Translations under genes and position numbers: made by a program
Shown: piece by piece, positions 1-7,001 of the stretch
Layout: every line of letters begins with the position of its first letter
Position numbering within the stretch: the stretch's first letter is position 1
The notes under the pieces: generated by a model
The model's input: only the letters and a program-made list of their open reading frames with translations
Database searches by the model: none
Told to the model about the DNA's origin: nothing
From: Betaproteobacteria bacterium
Lineage (GTDB): Bacteria > Pseudomonadota > Gammaproteobacteria > Burkholderiales > Usitatibacteraceae
Assembly: GCA_012274175.1 (NCBI GenBank)
Contig: JAAOZZ010000101.1
Span: forward strand, 1-24,458
Direction: 5' to 3'
Length of the DNA stretch: 24,458 nucleotides

Positions 1-921
1 GTCCCACCCGTAGCTCGCGTACTCCTCCGGGCGCGTGGGATCGTAGGTTACGTTCAGGAGCGGCGAGCCGTATCGATAGGCTCCGAACATGTCGAGCGTC
101 ACGAAGCTGGTGCCCGCGAAATTGCGCTCGTCTCCCAGGATGCGGTCCAACTCGAGGGGATGGCCGATGGATTCGTGGATCTGCAGCATCATCTGGTCGG
201 GCATGAGCACCACGTCCATCTTCCCGCTCGGGCAATTGGGCGCGGCGAGGAGCTCGAGCGCACCCTCGGCCACCTGCCGCCCGCCGCCTTTCAGGCCGAA
301 CGCCTCGAGGATCTCGAGGCCGCCCTGGCGGCAGAAACCGTTGTAGCGCCCGGCGTGGGTGCGCGTCTGGGATTCGCCTTTCGCGTACGCCGTGGCCGAG
401 AGGTTCGGCACGACGAAGTGGAATTCCTGCTCGACCGCTCCGCCGTCGGCGGTGAAGTACGCCTGCTTCGACGTGGTCGACCACAGGTTGGCCTCCCAGT
501 CGACGATGCGCTCGTCGATGCGGCATTCCTTCGCCTCGGCGGCGAGGAGGTCGTACTTGTCCTGGCGGGTGAGGCTCGCCGGATCCCGCCCCCGCGGCGA
601 CTGGTAGCGACCCTGCGGGCTGGGAAGGCCGACGGTGCCGTAGTCCACGACGCTCTTGCCGGCGGTGAGCGCGGCAAAGCGGCGCGCCCGGTCGAGTGCC
701 TCGGTGATCCCGGCGCGGGAAAGATCGCTCGTCGCGGCATAGCCCAGCCCGCCCTGGTCGATCACGGTGAGCATCGCGCCGCGGCTCACGGCGAGCTGCG
801 GCGGCTCGGCCACGTCCTGGCGCACCGCGAGGTACTCGCTCGACTCCTCGACGAAGCGCAGCGCGCAGAAATCGACGGCGGGGGCGGCTTTGCGGAATTC
901 GGCTTGCAGGGTTTCCAGCAT
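1..921 (-). CDS. TldD/PmbA-family metallopeptidase, 3' end cut by window edge
   Basis: The first 307 codons of a TldD-type protein, read from the ATG whose complement is at 919-921; the C-terminal third lies outside the window. TldD/PmbA proteins are cytosolic zinc peptidases involved in microcin maturation and CcdA turnover. The family zinc-binding helix is visible as HESIGH at residues 249-254, followed by the conserved PLELDR stretch and a DMFGAYRYGSP segment. The N-terminal half has the usual pattern of TldD proteins (a SRGAMLTVID strand, then a GLGYAATSDLS segment). A purine-rich GAGAGA lies just upstream of the ATG as a plausible ribosome site. It stands alone, separated from the upstream GNAT gene by a hairpin terminator. 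No pmbA partner is visible. The family call is firm. Whether it is TldD proper or a TldD-like paralogue cannot be decided from the part seen. Confidence 0.85.
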   Translation of the reverse strand, partial: MLETLQAEFRKAAPAVDFCALRFVEESSEYLAVRQDVAEPPQLAVSRGAMLTVIDQGGLGYAATSDLSRAGITEALDRARRFAALTAGKSVVDYGTVGLPSPQGRYQSPRGRDPASLTRQDKYDLLAAEAKECRIDERIVDWEANLWSTTSKQAYFTADGGAVEQEFHFVVPNLSATAYAKGESQTRTHAGRYNGFCRQGGLEILEAFGLKGGGRQVAEGALELLAAPNCPSGKMDVVLMPDQMMLQIHESIGHPLELDRILGDERNFAGTSFVTLDMFGAYRYGSPLLNVTYDPTRPEEYASYGWD

Positions 922-949
922 GGATCTCTCGCGCGGGAAAGAAACGATT

Positions 950-970
950 TGGCCGCCCGGTAGGCGGCCA
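950..970 (-). terminator. Hairpin terminator after the gloB-GNAT pair
   Basis: An 8-bp perfect GC-rich stem (TGGCCGCC at 950-957 with GGCGGCCA at 963-970, loop of 5) begins 4 bases beyond the GNAT stop codon. On the minus strand it is followed by AATCGTTTCTTTCC, which is T-rich but interrupted. It lies between GNAT and the tldD-like gene, so it probably ends the gloB transcript. Confidence 0.55.
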
Positions 971-974
971 GCCG

Positions 975-1484
975 TCATTTTACCGCGAGGCGCTCGAATT
1001 CGGGACGGGTCATGCGCACCAGGATCCACTCCTTCATGAGGCTCGAGCCCAGGGATTCGTAGAAGCGGATCGAGGGCTCGTTCCAGTCGAGCACGCGCCA
1101 CTCGAGCCGGCCGCAGCCGCGCTCCGCGGCAAGCTGCGCCAGGCGCTGGAGCAACGCCTTGCCGATACCCGCGCCGCGATGGGCGGGCTCCACGAACAGG
1201 TCCTCGAGGTAGAGCCCCGGCTTGCAGAGGAACGTGGAGAACGTGGTGAAGTAGAGCGCGAAGCCCACCGCGCGGCCGCCCCGCTCGGCGATCATCGCCT
1301 CGGCGGCGGGACGCGCTCCGAAGAGCGCCTCGCGCAAGCTCGCCTCGGTGCCCACCGCCATGTCGGCGAGCTTCTCGTACTCGGCGAGCTCGCCGATGAG
1401 GCGCAGGATTTCCGCCACGTCGCTTGAGAGGGCGGGGCGGATCGCGAAGCCCGGATCGGCGGAATTCAGAACGTGTTCTTCCAT
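975..1484 (-). CDS. GNAT-family N-acetyltransferase
   Basis: A 169-residue acetyl-CoA-dependent N-acetyltransferase of the GNAT fold, cytosolic. The acetyl-CoA loop is seen as HRGAGIGKALLQ (R/Q-x-x-G-x-G/A), preceded by the LEDLFVEP strand and followed by the LEWRVLDWNEPSIRFYESLG segment, typical of the small GNATs related to diamine acetyltransferases. The start is the ATG with complement at 1482-1484, which gives MEEHVLNSADPGF. It lies inside the last codons of gloB, so the two genes overlap by 19 bases and are probably translationally coupled. The substrate cannot be read from sequence; resemblance to SSAT-like enzymes suggests a small amine, with low certainty. Pairing with glyoxalase II looks positional rather than functional. 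Confidence 0.85.
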   Translation of the reverse strand: MEEHVLNSADPGFAIRPALSSDVAEILRLIGELAEYEKLADMAVGTEASLREALFGARPAAEAMIAERGGRAVGFALYFTTFSTFLCKPGLYLEDLFVEPAHRGAGIGKALLQRLAQLAAERGCGRLEWRVLDWNEPSIRFYESLGSSLMKEWILVRMTRPEFERLAVK

Positions 1485-2239
1485 TCGCGGATCGTGGCGA
1501 ACACCTCGACGGGACCGGGGAGCGCGTGCCCCGCGCGCCGCTCGGCCGCGGCGATCACCGCGGGCTCGGAGCAGCGCAGGAACGGATTGGTCGCGAGCTC
1601 CTCGGCGATGGAGGACGGCACCGTCGGCACGCCGCGAGCGCGCTTCTCGGTGTCCCGCGCCTTGCGATCGGCGAGCGCCCGGTTGCCCGGCTCCACCGCT
1701 TCGGCGAACCGGATGTTGGCGAGCGTGTATTCGTGCGCGCAGTACACGCGCGTGGCGCCGGCGAGCCGCGCGAGCTTGCCCAGGGACGAGGACATCTGCG
1801 CCGGCGTGCCCTCGAAGAGCCGCCCGCATCCGCAGGCGAAAAGGGTGTCGCCGCAGAAGACCACGGGATCGGGATCCCGGCGCACGTACGCGATGTGTCC
1901 CGCCGTGTGCCCCGGAACGTCGAGCACGTCGAATGCGACGCCGAGGCCGGGGACCGTGATGCGGTCGCCCTCCACCAGGCGCTGGGAAAGCCCGTCCACG
2001 CCGTCGTGGGCGGGGCCGAAGACCGGGCACTTCCAGCGCCGGGCGAGCGCGGGCACGCCGCCGATGTGATCGGCGTGGTGGTGGGTGGCGAGGATCGCCG
2101 CCAGGCGCAGCCCCCGGTCTTCCAGGAAGCGCTCGACCGGCGCGGCGTCGCCGGGATCGACCACCGCGGCCGCCCCGTCCACCGCGAGCACCCAGAGGTA
2201 GTTGTCCTGGAACGCCGGGATCGCGTGGATCTGCATCAT
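1466..2239 (-). CDS. gloB: Hydroxyacylglutathione hydrolase (glyoxalase II)
   Basis: Glyoxalase II hydrolyses S-lactoylglutathione to D-lactate and glutathione in methylglyoxal detoxification; cytosolic. The protein is 257 residues from the first of two adjacent ATGs. The second Met fits the family N-terminus better, since MQIHAIPAFQDNYLWVL aligns with the usual start. The binuclear metal site is complete: THHHADHIGG, the GHTAGH strand, CGDTLFACGCGRLFEG and the AHEYTLAN histidine. The C-terminal glutathione-binding part (TNPFLRC and following) is also present. It is divergent from the methyltransferase gene with only 26 bases between start codons, and has no visible Shine-Dalgarno. The gloB / yafS / rnhA / dnaQ neighbourhood is also found in gammaproteobacteria such as E. 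coli, which supports orthology. Confidence 0.95.
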   Translation of the reverse strand: MMQIHAIPAFQDNYLWVLAVDGAAAVVDPGDAAPVERFLEDRGLRLAAILATHHHADHIGGVPALARRWKCPVFGPAHDGVDGLSQRLVEGDRITVPGLGVAFDVLDVPGHTAGHIAYVRRDPDPVVFCGDTLFACGCGRLFEGTPAQMSSSLGKLARLAGATRVYCAHEYTLANIRFAEAVEPGNRALADRKARDTEKRARGVPTVPSSIAEELATNPFLRCSEPAVIAAAERRAGHALPGPVEVFATIREWKNTF

Positions 2240-2253
2240 GGGTCCGAGTCTAT

Positions 2254-2259
2254 TAGAAT
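2254..2259 (+). promoter_or_regulatory. Putative -10 box giving a leaderless methyltransferase mRNA
   Basis: TAGAAT lies 6 bases before the ATG at 2266, so transcription would start at or next to that ATG. No Shine-Dalgarno fits in the 26-base divergent gap. A -35 is weak (CTGCAT at 2231-2236). On the other strand TAATAG (complement of 2250-2255) could serve gloB in the same near-leaderless way. Confidence 0.4.
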
Positions 2260-2265
2260 TGCCCC

Positions 2266-3045
2266 ATGGCGACCAACACGCTGCAGGACTGGTTCGAGAC
2301 GCCCCTCGGGCAATACCTGCTCGAGAAGGAGCGCGCGTACCTGGACGACGTGACGCCGGACATCTTCGGCTTCCACGCCGTGCAGCTGGGCTTTTCGGGC
2401 ACCGACCTGCTGCGCGAAAGCCGCATCGCGCATCGCGTGCGCGTGGCCGCCCTGGGCTCGCCCGACCTCTACGCCAAGTGCGACGAGCTGCCGTTCGCCA
2501 CCCAGTCGATCGACTTGGTACTACTGCCCCACGTGCTGGAGTTCGCGGCCCAGCCCCACGGGATCCTGCGGGAAGTCGACCGGATCATGATGCCGGAAGG
2601 CCGCCTCGTGATCATGGGATTCAATCCCTGGAGCCTGTGGGGATTGCGCAGCGCCGTGGGCCCTTCGCGCTCCGCCGTGCCCTGGAACGGCCGCTTCGTG
2701 TCGCTGCTGCGGGTGAAGGACTGGCTGGCACTGCTGGGCTTCGACGTGTCCGCGGGCCGCCTCACCGCCTACGCACCTCCCTTCGACAACGAAGTCCTGC
2801 GTCGGCGCTTCCGGTTCATGGAGCCCGCGGGCGATCGCTGGTGGGCCGTGGGAGGCGCGGTGTACATGCTCCAGGCCATCAAGCGCGTGCGCGGCATGCG
2901 GCTCCTCACCCCCGCGTGGCAGGAAAAGAGCGCGCGGGAAAAGGCTCTCGTCGCCGCGGCGAAGCGGCAGGGTTCGGCCACGAGCCGCTCGGAGGACGTG
3001 ATCGCGGCGTCCAAGCCCGCCGCGCACCTGAGGATCGTCAAGTAA
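2266..3045 (+). CDS. YafS-like class I SAM-dependent methyltransferase
   Basis: A 259-residue protein of the Methyltransf_11 type that resembles E. coli YafS and holds the same place between gloB and rnhA. Visible parts are the acidic strand and motif around CDELPFATQSIDLVLLPHVLEF (motifs II-III), the HGILREVDRIMMPEGRLVI segment (post-motif III) and the characteristic GFNPWSLWGLR. The glycine-rich motif I expected near residues 40-50 is degenerate (VQLGFSGTDLL), so SAM binding must be atypical or weak. The C-terminal tail is basic. The stop codon abuts the TTG start of rnhA with no gap, so the two are probably one transcript with dnaQ. The substrate is unknown, and no function has been inferred beyond the fold. 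Confidence 0.8.
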   Translation: MATNTLQDWFETPLGQYLLEKERAYLDDVTPDIFGFHAVQLGFSGTDLLRESRIAHRVRVAALGSPDLYAKCDELPFATQSIDLVLLPHVLEFAAQPHGILREVDRIMMPEGRLVIMGFNPWSLWGLRSAVGPSRSAVPWNGRFVSLLRVKDWLALLGFDVSAGRLTAYAPPFDNEVLRRRFRFMEPAGDRWWAVGGAVYMLQAIKRVRGMRLLTPAWQEKSAREKALVAAAKRQGSATSRSEDVIAASKPAAHLRIVK

Positions 3046-3516
3046 TTGAAGCGTGATGCGCCATCGGCCCGCGCGACCCACGGGAAGACCATCCACATCT
3101 ATACGGACGGCGCGTGCAAGGGAAACCCGGGACCCGGCGGATGGGGCGCGTTGCTCGCGTGGAACGGCACGGAAAAGGAGCTCTACGGCGGCGAGCCCGC
3201 GACCACCAACAACCGCATGGAGCTCACGGCGGTGATCGAGGCGCTGGGCGCGTTGAAGCAGCCGTGCCGCGTGCTGCTCCACACCGATTCGCAGTACGTG
3301 CAGAAGGGCATCACCGAGTGGATCGAGGGCTGGAAGGCCCGGGGCTGGAAGACGGCGGCGAAGGAGCCGGTGAAGAACGCCGACCTCTGGAAGAAGCTCG
3401 ACGAGATCGTGCGTGCGCACCATATCGACTGGATCTGGGTGAAGGGACATTCGGGGCACGACGGCAACGAGCGCGCCGATGCCCTGGCCAACAAGGGCGT
3501 GGCGTCGCTCGAATGA
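3046..3516 (+). CDS. rnhA: Ribonuclease HI
   Basis: RNase HI cleaves the RNA strand of RNA-DNA hybrids (R-loops, Okazaki primers) with two metal ions. The 156-residue frame shows all catalytic residues: D21 in [17 protein letters not shown]59 in [14 protein letters not shown]81 in HTDSQYV, H135 in VKGHSGH and D145 in NERADALA. The handle region rich in W and K ([22 protein letters not shown]) is present, as in the E. coli enzyme. An in-frame TAA lies immediately upstream, so TTG at 3046 is the only workable start; GAGGA about 12 bases upstream could be its ribosome site. It sits between the methyltransferase and dnaQ in the same direction, unlike E. coli where rnhA and dnaQ are divergent. Confidence 0.95.
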   Translation: MKRDAPSARATHGKTIHIYTDGACKGNPGPGGWGALLAWNGTEKELYGGEPATTNNRMELTAVIEALGALKQPCRVLLHTDSQYVQKGITEWIEGWKARGWKTAAKEPVKNADLWKKLDEIVRAHHIDWIWVKGHSGHDGNERADALANKGVASLE

Positions 3517-3545
3517 GCGCGGCGGACACGAAGGGGGAAAATTGA
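3513..3545 (+). other. Ten-codon mini-ORF bridging rnhA and dnaQ
   Basis: ATG at 3513 overlaps the rnhA stop as ATGA. The frame reads [10 protein letters not shown], then ends at a TGA overlapping the TTG start of dnaQ as TTGA. It fills the whole gap and could pass ribosomes from rnhA to dnaQ. There is no evidence that the peptide itself matters. Confidence 0.35.
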
Positions 3546-4243
3546 GGCGCATCGTCCTGGATACGGAGACCACGGGCCTCGAGCCGGAATCGGGGCACCG
3601 GATCATCGAGGTGGCCTGCCTCGAGATGGACGGGCGTCGCGCCACGGGGCGGCATTTCCATCGCTACGTGAATCCCGAGCGCGCCATCGACGCGGCCGCG
3701 AGCCAGGTGCATGGCCTCACGGCCGAGGACCTCGCGGACAAGCCGAAGTTCGCCGACATCGCCGAGGAGCTCCTCGAGTTCGTCGAGGGCGCGGAGCTCC
3801 TGATCCACAACGCTCCGTTCGACGTGGCGTTCCTGGACGCGGAGCTCGCGCGCCTCGGGCGCCCGGCGCTGGGAACGGTGTGCACCGTCTCGGACACCCT
3901 CGCGATGGCCCGCGACCTGCACCCGGGCAAGAAGAATTCCCTCGACGCGCTGTGCGATCGCTACGCCGTGGACCACTCGAAGCGCACGCTGCACGGCGCG
4001 CTGCTCGACGCGCAGCTCCTGGCCGACGTGTGGCTCGCCATGACGCGCGGGCAGGAGACGCTCGACATCGCGATGCTCTCCGCGCAGGGGACGTCCATGG
4101 CGCTCTCGGAGGCGCCGCGCGAAGGCGCGCTGGTGGTAGTGCGGGCGAACGACGCGGAGCGCGCCGCGCACGCCGCGATGTGCGAGCGCATCGAGCGCGA
4201 AAGCAACGGGAAATGCCTGTGGATGCACCTCGCGACGGCGTGA
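3542..4243 (+). CDS. dnaQ: DNA polymerase III epsilon subunit (3'-5' proofreading exonuclease)
   Basis: Epsilon removes misincorporated nucleotides in the replicative polymerase core, bound between alpha and theta. From TTG at 3542 the product is 233 residues, close to the E. coli length of 243. The DEDDh exonuclease residues are visible: DTETTG at the N-terminus (D7, E9), HNAPFDVAFLD (ExoII Asp), and HGALLDAQLLADVWLA (ExoIII His and Asp). NSLDALCDRYAVDHSKRTLHGALLDA is almost the enterobacterial sequence. The C-terminal tail, including residues near SMALSEAPREG, would carry the clamp- and alpha-binding part. TTG 3542 was preferred over an in-frame ATG at 3479 because it has an AAGGGGGAAAA ribosome site and starts directly at the family N-terminus. 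Confidence 0.93.
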   Translation: MRRIVLDTETTGLEPESGHRIIEVACLEMDGRRATGRHFHRYVNPERAIDAAASQVHGLTAEDLADKPKFADIAEELLEFVEGAELLIHNAPFDVAFLDAELARLGRPALGTVCTVSDTLAMARDLHPGKKNSLDALCDRYAVDHSKRTLHGALLDAQLLADVWLAMTRGQETLDIAMLSAQGTSMALSEAPREGALVVVRANDAERAAHAAMCERIERESNGKCLWMHLATA

Positions 4244-5958
4244 GCCCTCCCGTGTCCGGGAGCTCCGCGGCGGAGCCGCGCAAGCTGCTCGCCGCGCGCC
4301 TGGTCGGGCTGGGCGCGATTCCCCTCGCGGTCTTCTGCGCGGTCTACCTGCTCGCCTCGCGCTTCCTGGGGCTGCAGACCATGCACGCGCAGATGTGGAC
4401 GCTTTCCCTCGCGCTCGCCGGAAGTGTCGCGAGCCTCTTCCTGCTGGGCTCCTTCGCGGCGCGGGCCGTGGTGGGAGAGGTCGAGGCCGTGCGCGAAGCG
4501 CTGCGCCACGTGGCCGGCGGCGGCGAGCGCCCGGAGCTCCCCGAGCTCACCGCGCCCCTCGAGGACCTGAAGCACGACGTGCTGGGCCTCGCCCAGGAGC
4601 TGCAGTCCCAGCACGGCAAGATGCAGGAGCGCCTGGACACGGCGCGCCAGCAGATCTTCTTCCTCACCAACCACGACCCGCTCACGGGGCTGCCGAACAG
4701 GAAGGCGCTGGAAGAGCGCCTCGAGAGCGCGCTCGCCACCGCCAAGAGCCAGGGCAGCACCCACGCGCTGCTCTACCTGGACATCGACTACTTCCACCGC
4801 ATCAACGACTCCTTCGGCCACCTGGCGGGCGACGAGCTGCTGCGCCGCATCGCCCCGGTGCTGCAGGCGACGCTGCGCGAAGGCGAGCTGCTCGCGCGCA
4901 TCGGCGGCGACGAGTTCGCGGTGCTGCTCGAGAACTGCAGCGCGGAATTCGCCCAGGCCGCCGCGACCCAGCTCAGGGACGCGGTGCAGGCGTGGCAATT
5001 CGAGTGGAGCGAGAAGGCGTTCCAGGTGGGCGTGAGCGTCGGCGTGGTCGCCATCACGAAGCTGGCACCGAGCCTGTCCGCGGTGCTGAGCGAGGCGGAC
5101 ACCGCTTGCTTCACCGCGAAGGAGCAGGGGCGCAACCGCGTCTTCGCCTTCCACGATGCGAGCACCTCCCAGTACATGCGCCAGACGAGCCGCGGGTGGC
5201 TGAAGCGCATCAACGACGCCCTCACCGAAGGGGCCTTCACGCTGCTCTACCAGCCGATCGTGCCCATCGAGATGCCGCGTACCCAGGGAATTCCCCGGGT
5301 GGAAGCGCTGCTGCGCATGAGCGAGACCGGCGGGGAGCTGATCCTGCCCATGTCGTTCATCCCGGTGGCCGAGCGCTACGACCTCATGCGCACCATCGAC
5401 CGCTGGGTGATCGATCGCGCGTTCTCGGACTTCCGGCGCCTGGCCAAGATGCGCGACAACCCCACGCCGGCGGAATTCTCGATCAACCTCTCGGGCCACA
5501 CGCTCTCGAGCCCCGAATTCGCCGACTTCATGCAGGAGAAGTTCGCGCAGTACAACGTGCCGCCCCAGTGCCTGTACTTCGAGATCACCGAGACCGCGGC
5601 CATCGCGAACGTCGAGCGCGCCCGCGGCCTCATCGAGACGCTGCGCGCCCTCGGGGTGCGATTCCTCCTCGACGATTTCGGCAGCGGACTCTCGTCGTTC
5701 AACTACCTCAAGCATTTCCCCGTGGACGGCATCAAGATCGACGGGCTCTTCGTGAAGGGCATCGCCAAGAACTACCTCGATTACGCGCTGGTGGAATCGA
5801 TCCAGAAGATCGGCGTGAGCCTGGGGCTGCAGACCATCGCCGAGTACGTGGAGAGCGAGGAGATCGCGCGCAAGCTGGTCCAGGTGGGCGTGCTCCTGGG
5901 CCAGGGCTTCTACCTCGGGGCCCCCAAGCCGTGGGAGGCGCTTTTCGAGCAGGGGTGA
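4213..5958 (+). CDS. Membrane-bound GGDEF-EAL cyclic-di-GMP signalling protein
   Basis: A 581-residue protein that may both make and break cyclic di-GMP. Two hydrophobic segments near residues 29-53 and 63-88 anchor it in the inner membrane with almost no periplasmic loop. A short linker, partly coiled-coil-like (95-150), leads to a GGDEF domain (about 150-315, intact RIGGDEF at 229-235) and an EAL domain (about 335-581). The EAL residues needed for hydrolysis are all seen: EAL 364-366, N425, E457/E460 in FEITE, DDFG 487-490, K508 and E544. The product-inhibition I-site is RxxE (222-225) instead of RxxD. ATG 4213 overlaps dnaQ by 31 bases; GTG at 4240, overlapping the dnaQ stop, is the alternative start. 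No sensory domain is recognisable, so the input signal is unknown. Confidence 0.88.
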   Translation: MPVDAPRDGVSPPVSGSSAAEPRKLLAARLVGLGAIPLAVFCAVYLLASRFLGLQTMHAQMWTLSLALAGSVASLFLLGSFAARAVVGEVEAVREALRHVAGGGERPELPELTAPLEDLKHDVLGLAQELQSQHGKMQERLDTARQQIFFLTNHDPLTGLPNRKALEERLESALATAKSQGSTHALLYLDIDYFHRINDSFGHLAGDELLRRIAPVLQATLREGELLARIGGDEFAVLLENCSAEFAQAAATQLRDAVQAWQFEWSEKAFQVGVSVGVVAITKLAPSLSAVLSEADTACFTAKEQGRNRVFAFHDASTSQYMRQTSRGWLKRINDALTEGAFTLLYQPIVPIEMPRTQGIPRVEALLRMSETGGELILPMSFIPVAERYDLMRTIDRWVIDRAFSDFRRLAKMRDNPTPAEFSINLSGHTLSSPEFADFMQEKFAQYNVPPQCLYFEITETAAIANVERARGLIETLRALGVRFLLDDFGSGLSSFNYLKHFPVDGIKIDGLFVKGIAKNYLDYALVESIQKIGVSLGLQTIAEYVESEEIARKLVQVGVLLGQGFYLGAPKPWEALFEQG

Positions 5959-5960
5959 GA

Positions 5961-5966
5961 TATAAT
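5961..5966 (+). promoter_or_regulatory. Consensus -10 box upstream of the cytochrome pair
   Basis: A perfect TATAAT starts two bases after the stop of the GGDEF-EAL gene and 42 bases before the first cytochrome ATG. No good -35 is seen at 17 bases spacing (GCGCTT at 5938-5943), so the promoter may need an activator. Confidence 0.5.
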
Positions 5967-6007
5967 CGCGCGCTGATCGAGCTCCCACAATAACAGCCGC
6001 CATCGCC

Positions 6008-6358
6008 ATGCACCCTCTTCGAACCCTCGCCGCCGCCACCTGCCTTACCGCCGCAGTGTTCCCGGCCCTCGCCGCCGAAAACACCACGCCGATCCTGCAG
6101 AACAAGATCGCGCAATGCCAGGGATGCCACGGCATCGCCGGCTGGAAGACCGCCTTCCCCGAGGTCTACCAGGTCCCGAAGCTGGGTGGGCAGAAGCCCG
6201 CCTACATCGTCGCCGCGCTGAAGGAATACCAGAACGGCGACCGCGATTTCGCCACCATGCGCGAGATGGCCGCCGGCCTCACGGAAAAGGACATGCAGGA
6301 TCTCGCCGCGTATTTCGGCGGCGATGCCGGCGCGCCCGCGTCCGGGGAAAAGAAATGA
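6008..6358 (+). CDS. Secreted small c-type cytochrome (class I, c553-like)
   Basis: A 116-residue periplasmic mono-haem cytochrome c. The signal peptide runs to about residue 22 (cleavage after ALAA). The mature part has one haem site, CQGCH, soon after the N-terminus, and a probable axial methionine in the FATMREMA stretch. The GGQKPAYIVAALKEYQNGDR segment and the TEKDMQDLAAYF helix are those of the c4/c553-like family. Such proteins shuttle electrons among periplasmic oxidoreductases and terminal oxidases. The stop overlaps the start of a second cytochrome as ATGA, so the two are co-translated. Together they resemble the two halves of a di-haem cytochrome c4 encoded separately. The electron partner cannot be told. 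Confidence 0.88.
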   Translation: MHPLRTLAAATCLTAAVFPALAAENTTPILQNKIAQCQGCHGIAGWKTAFPEVYQVPKLGGQKPAYIVAALKEYQNGDRDFATMREMAAGLTEKDMQDLAAYFGGDAGAPASGEKK

Positions 6359-6687
6359 AGGCGGCCACGATGAAGCGCGCCGTCCTCTCCGCGATCCTCG
6401 CCGTTTCCTTTTCCGCGCTGGCCGCCTCGGGCGACGCGGAGGTCGGGCACAAGAAGTCCGCGCCCTGCCAGGTCTGCCACGGCGCCAACGGGATCAGCGT
6501 GAGCCCCGAATTCCCCAACCTCGCGGGACAGAACGCCGACTACCTCGTCGCCGCGCTGAAGCACTACAAGAACGGGCGGCGCAAGAACCCGATCATGCAG
6601 GCCCAGGCAGCGAACCTGACCGAGCGCGACATCCTCGACATCACCGCGTATTTTTCCTCGCAGCAAGGATTGCACGTGAAGGAGTGA
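6355..6687 (+). CDS. Second secreted c-type cytochrome (class I, c553/c4-half-like)
   Basis: A 110-residue partner of the preceding cytochrome. The signal peptide (MKAATMKRAVLSAILAVSF...) is cleaved near ALAAS. A single CQVCH haem site follows, then GANGISVSPEFPNLAGQNADYL and the AALKHYKNGRRKNPIMQAQA stretch, whose Met is the probable distal haem ligand. It ends in a LTERDILDITAYFSS helix. ATG 6355 is preceded by GGGGAAAAGA, a reasonable ribosome site; the internal Met at codon 6 has none. The gene is followed at once by two hairpins and a T-run, so it ends the transcript. Confidence 0.9.
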   Translation: MKAATMKRAVLSAILAVSFSALAASGDAEVGHKKSAPCQVCHGANGISVSPEFPNLAGQNADYLVAALKHYKNGRRKNPIMQAQAANLTERDILDITAYFSSQQGLHVKE

Positions 6688-6759
6688 TCGGCGCATCCGA
6701 TGGGGCTTGCGCCCCATCCGATCGAACAAGCCCGGCCGCGCGCCGGGCTTTTTATTTTT
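6686..6759 (+). terminator. Strong intrinsic terminator with an upstream hairpin
   Basis: A first hairpin pairs GATGGGGC (6699-6706) with GCCCCATC (6711-6718), with an outer GATCG/CGATC clamp. The second pairs AAGCCCGGC (6728-6736) with GCCGGGCTT (6742-6750), a 9-bp stem, and runs straight into TTTTTATTTTT. This is a textbook Rho-independent end for the cytochrome operon. Confidence 0.9.
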
Positions 6760-7001
6760 GGTCGCCGGCGGGCGACCCGGAAAATCGTTTGGGCTCAGGG
6801 ACGTGCGCGAGAGCCTCGCACGAGAGTCTGCGAACGGCGACGATTTCGTTGCGTGTCCTGCGCCGGACCTTCCCATCAAGTCGTTGATTCGCCTGGCATC
6901 GATGCCGGTTCCCCGCCCCGCGTTCCGCGGGGCGGGACCGCGATTTACAGGCGGACGTCCCGGCTGCATCATGGCAGCCTTCGGGTCTCGGGGACGGCCG
7001 C
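6760..7001. other. Non-coding stretch rich in inverted repeats
   Basis: About 240 bases with no convincing ORF between the terminator and the VOC gene. It holds a small hairpin at 6761-6776, a perfect 11-bp stem with 3-base loop at 6912-6936, the palindrome GGACGTCC at 6953-6960, and a 6-bp stem at 6962-6979. None is followed by a T-run. I cannot name a promoter here with confidence. Confidence 0.5.

Noticed and set aside
975..2030. A single 351-codon minus frame suggesting a fusion of an unknown domain to GNAT
   Set aside because: The part before MEEHVLNS is out-of-frame gloB sequence. The correct gloB frame is complete and ends just inside the GNAT start.
3961..6135. A 724-codon open frame on the minus strand opposite dnaQ and the GGDEF-EAL gene
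   Set aside because: It mirrors a strongly recognisable coding frame. Its composition (His, Arg, Ala, Glu-rich, no motifs) is typical of antisense frames in GC-rich DNA.
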